From: JAGOGN01 sp036652735
Lineage (GTDB): Bacteria > Bacillota > Clostridia > Lachnospirales > Lachnospiraceae
DNA length: 44,506 nt
Assembly: GCA_036652735.1 (NCBI GenBank)
Contig: JAVVVI010000016.1
Coordinates: 1 to 44,506 of the forward strand
Direction: 5' to 3'
The translations under genes and the position numbers were made by a program. Shown here piece after piece: positions 42,000-44,506 of this stretch; position 1 is the stretch's first letter, and each line of letters starts with the position of its first letter. The notes below the pieces were generated by a model, which was not told the origin of the DNA, did no database searches, and saw only the letters and a program-made list of their open reading frames with translations.

Positions 42000-44333
42000 A
42001 TGAAAAAAAGTATGAAAAAGATTTTGGCTCTTGTTCTGGTGTCCGTAATGGTAGTTGGGATGCTGGCAGGTTGCGGCAGCAAGGACAAGAAAACAAGCAG
42101 TACAAAGAATGGAACTGAGACACAGACAGAGGGAGAGAAGTTTACTTATCGAATGACAACATCCGCTCCAAAGACCTGGAATCCTTGTGAATGGACAATG
42201 TCAAATGAAGGTGACATCATGGGCCTTACACAGATGGGATTTTATGATTTTGTAATGAATGAAGCAAAAGATGGTTATGAAATTGTACCTGAAATGGCTT
42301 CCGCACAGCCGGAAGATGTTACAACAGAGTATGCAGGAAATGAGACTTATCAGGTTCCGGCAGATGCAAAGGAAGGATATGTATTTAAGATTGCATTGAA
42401 TAAAGATGCTTGTTGGGAAGATGGAACACCAATCAATGCAGATTCTTATATCTATTCCATGCAGCAGATGTTGAATCCGGATATGAAGAATTTCCGTGCA
42501 TCTTCACTTTTTGAAGGTCAGTTATCAATATCAAATGCATATGGATATTATTGCGGCGGCGTCTCCTATGAAGATGTATATCAGGATGATGGAGCAAGAG
42601 ACGTGTCGGATGATAAGATGATGATTACCCTGACACAGCCTGTATTTTTCTTTGGTGCTTCCATGGAAAGTAATTATAACGATGAAGCACAGGTAGAGTC
42701 CTTTAAAGACAAAGACGGGAATGATTTATATGAGGAATTAAGGGGTATGATGGACGGAGCAATGTATGCACCGTTAAAAGAAGAAATGAAACCAATTTTA
42801 ACACAGATTGCAACGAACTTTGGGGACACGGCAGAAGATTCCTGGAAAGAGTTTTGTGTTGAGAAAAAAGAAATAGAAAAGGTCGATTGGGAAAAAGTTG
42901 GACTAATTAAAAATGATGATTATTCTATAACATTAGTTTTAAATAAACCATTATCTCTTTTTTATTTGCAATATAATTTGTCGTCTACGTGGCTTGTAGA
43001 TGAAGAAATGTTTGAGGCAAATAAGGAACAGACCGGTGGAATTACAAAGACAACATATGGAACAGCAGCAGACAATTATAAATCCTATGGACCATATAAG
43101 GTGGTAGCTTATCAGCCGGATAAATCAATGACGTTTGCTAAAAATGATAAATGGTATGGTTATTCAGATGGAAATCATAAAAATCAATTCCAGACAACCG
43201 GTATTGAATACCAGTTTATAAGCAAGCATACAACAGAATTATCTTTATTCCAGCAAGGAAAACTTGATATAATTGCACTTGCAAGCGATGATATGGATAA
43301 ATATGGAAGCAGTGATTATATTTATTTCACACCACAATCCTATACTTATAAATATACCTTTAATACTGACATTAAAGCCATTAAAAAAGGAGAGTCAAAA
43401 GGAGTCAATCATTGTATCATAGCATATAAGGATTTCCGTCATGCAGTATCACTTGCAATTGACCGTCAGGCATATGTTGAAAAATGTACTTCTTGTTCGG
43501 ACCCTGGATTTGGCTTAGTGAACTACTCCTATATCTGCAATCCGGATACCGGAGAACTATATAGAAATTCAGACTATGCAATCCAAACGCTCTGTGAGGT
43601 GTATGGAGCAACTTCAGAAGATGATATTACCGGATATGATGTAAAGGCAGCATCTAAATTATTACAAAGCGCTTATGATACTTGCAAAAAAGAAGGAAAT
43701 ATAGCAGATTCCGATAAAGTTGAGATTGACTTCCATGTGTATGGATCTGATGATACCTATGTTCGAGTTGTTGACTTCCTTCAGGATAGTTTAAATGAAG
43801 CAGCACAGGGAACGGATCTGGATGGAAAAATCAAAGTAAATTTAGTTCAAGATGAAAAGTATTATGATAACCTAACAGCAGGAGTGGCAGATTTAGCAAT
43901 CACGTCCTGGGGTGGAGCGGATATGGATCCATATTCTATGTTACAGTGTTATACGGACCCAACTTACAATCTTGAATATGGATTTAAACCAAAGTCTGAA
44001 AAAGTAACGATGACACTGGATGGAAAAGAGATTACCAAGACCTATTATGATTGGTATAAAGCGCTCTGTGAAGGTGAGTACGCACTTTCAGATTTGGATG
44101 TTAAGAATCAGATTCTTGCAAATGCGGAAAAGGCATTATTAAATGAATATCATATGGTTCCAATTTACTATAGAACAGAAGCTGGATTAAATTCACAGCG
44201 TGTGATTACCGGTTCTCCAACTTATGTGAACAGTCTTGTCGGTTTTGGTGGATATAGATTTTTAACTTACACAATGAATGACAAAGAGTGGGATAATTAT
44301 TGTAAAGAACAGGGGAATAAATTAACCTATTAA
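42000..44333 (+). CDS. Lipoprotein substrate-binding protein of a peptide/oligopeptide-type ABC transporter
   Basis: A 777-residue lipoprotein. The signal peptide ends in a lipobox LAGC with C25 as the lipidated residue, followed by a short Ser/Thr/Lys linker. The rest resembles family 5 (OppA/DppA-like) binding proteins: an N-terminal FKIALNKDACWEDGTPINAD segment, YSITLVLNKPLS, YGPYKVVAYQPDKSMTFAKN, and FRHAVSLAIDRQAYV. The usual length is 520-600, so this protein has about 180 extra residues, probably as insertions, including one around 200-300 where a long acidic/helical stretch separates the conserved parts. The ligand is probably a peptide but unknown. GGAGAAAG precedes the ATG. Own promoter, then a terminator before the permease gene, so binding protein can exceed permease. 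Confidence 0.9.
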   Translation: MKKSMKKILALVLVSVMVVGMLAGCGSKDKKTSSTKNGTETQTEGEKFTYRMTTSAPKTWNPCEWTMSNEGDIMGLTQMGFYDFVMNEAKDGYEIVPEMASAQPEDVTTEYAGNETYQVPADAKEGYVFKIALNKDACWEDGTPINADSYIYSMQQMLNPDMKNFRASSLFEGQLSISNAYGYYCGGVSYEDVYQDDGARDVSDDKMMITLTQPVFFFGASMESNYNDEAQVESFKDKDGNDLYEELRGMMDGAMYAPLKEEMKPILTQIATNFGDTAEDSWKEFCVEKKEIEKVDWEKVGLIKNDDYSITLVLNKPLSLFYLQYNLSSTWLVDEEMFEANKEQTGGITKTTYGTAADNYKSYGPYKVVAYQPDKSMTFAKNDKWYGYSDGNHKNQFQTTGIEYQFISKHTTELSLFQQGKLDIIALASDDMDKYGSSDYIYFTPQSYTYKYTFNTDIKAIKKGESKGVNHCIIAYKDFRHAVSLAIDRQAYVEKCTSCSDPGFGLVNYSYICNPDTGELYRNSDYAIQTLCEVYGATSEDDITGYDVKAASKLLQSAYDTCKKEGNIADSDKVEIDFHVYGSDDTYVRVVDFLQDSLNEAAQGTDLDGKIKVNLVQDEKYYDNLTAGVADLAITSWGGADMDPYSMLQCYTDPTYNLEYGFKPKSEKVTMTLDGKEITKTYYDWYKALCEGEYALSDLDVKNQILANAEKALLNEYHMVPIYYRTEAGLNSQRVITGSPTYVNSLVGFGGYRFLTYTMNDKEWDNYCKEQGNKLTY

Positions 44334-44354
44334 TTTTTACAAGTTTGGAATGTG

Positions 44355-44383
44355 AAAGGGCGGTTCGCCGCCCTTTTCTTTTT
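44355..44383 (+). terminator. Terminator with UUCG tetraloop after the binding-protein gene
   Basis: AAAGGGCGG (44355-44363), loop TTCG (44364-44367), CCGCCCTTT (44368-44376), then a T-rich run. A perfect, very stable hairpin. It lies inside the apparent transporter operon and may reduce, not abolish, permease transcription. Confidence 0.88.
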
Positions 44384-44418
44384 ATTACAGAGGAGGGGGA
44401 TTCCACTGTAATAAAAAA

Positions 44419-44475
44419 ATGCTCCGGAAGAATCGCACGAATTTGTTTTTTAGAAAAAATAGGATTGGAGTATAG
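44419..44475 (+). CDS. Possible 18-residue leader peptide before the permease
   Basis: ATG 44419 to TAG 44473-44475 encodes 18 mostly basic and hydrophobic residues (MLRKNRTNLFFRKNRIGV), ending two bases before the permease ATG, as in translational coupling. The nearest ribosome site AGGAGGGGG (44391-44399) is about 19 nt away and lies in the loop of an inverted repeat, ATTACAG 44384-44390 with CTGTAAT 44406-44412. It may be chance. Confidence 0.2.
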   Translation: MLRKNRTNLFFRKNRIGV

Positions 44476-44477
44476 GT

Positions 44478-44506
44478 ATGATAAAATATGTTGGAAAACG
44501 TATTGC
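44478..44506 (+). CDS. Start of an ABC transporter permease gene (partial)
   Basis: ATG 44478 opens a frame that runs off the right edge; the nine full codons read MIKYVGKRI, the usual beginning of OppB/DppB-type inner-membrane permeases. TTGGAG lies about eight bases upstream. The position after a peptide-type binding protein supports this call, but too little sequence is present to confirm it. Confidence 0.6.

Overview
The window looks like chromosomal DNA of a low-GC anaerobic Firmicute (Clostridia), most likely a member of the Lachnospiraceae; the genus is not resolved. This rests on strong AGGAGG-type ribosome binding sites, TTGACA/TATAAT-like promoters, mostly co-directional genes, an Ile T-box ahead of ileS, the dnaE-pfkA pair, the rel/MBL/hemZ/hisS/aspS order, an EpsC-type serine acetyltransferase and RsgI-like proteins. 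Nearly all genes are on the + strand. I see no rRNA or tRNA gene, CRISPR array, prophage or complete insertion sequence.

Layout. 1-421: the 3' end of an unrecognised gene, then about 200 nt of non-coding sequence with consecutive hairpins ending in a terminator. 423-3281: an operon of a secreted DUF1002 protein, cysK and cysE (serine to cysteine). 3371-7995: an ATP-grasp/leucine-rich-repeat fusion, a GltS-type glutamate symporter and a YtcJ-like amidohydrolase, apparently one operon with its own promoter and terminator. 8032-16035: clpB, a polysaccharide deacetylase, a pyruvate kinase homologue that lacks the C-terminal domain, then rarA, an aminotransferase and an AEC transporter tightly packed. 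16080-19661: consensus promoter, Ile T-box riboswitch, ileS and terminator. 19664-21545: two tandem paralogues resembling the extracellular part of RsgI anti-sigma factors but without the anti-sigma domain; each has the same 28-nt upstream element, and the second carries a roughly 115-residue Asp/Glu tail. A convergent CPBP membrane protease follows.

22526-28750: dnaE, pfkA, a SpoU rRNA methyltransferase, a small unknown protein and a small (p)ppGpp synthetase. Then a convergent PAP2-family membrane protein, an L,D-transpeptidase/aminotransferase/small-export-protein operon (29558-32830), a convergent cyclophilin, a GNAT protein with an extra N-terminal domain, and the stringent-response/aminoacyl-tRNA synthetase operon rel, MBL hydrolase, hemZ, hisS, aspS (34257-41894). 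The window ends with a long lipoprotein substrate-binding protein of a peptide-type ABC transporter and the first codons of its permease.

Most of the window is housekeeping. The best candidates for something undescribed are the tandem truncated RsgI-like proteins with their shared promoter-like element and neighbouring intramembrane protease; the ATP-grasp-LRR/GltS/amidohydrolase cassette; the single-lobe pyruvate kinase; the structured non-coding RNA at 200-421; and a second terminator-like hairpin between the T-box and ileS. Gene starts were chosen by ribosome binding site position and several differ from the longest open frame. No database search was possible, so family names come from recognised motifs.
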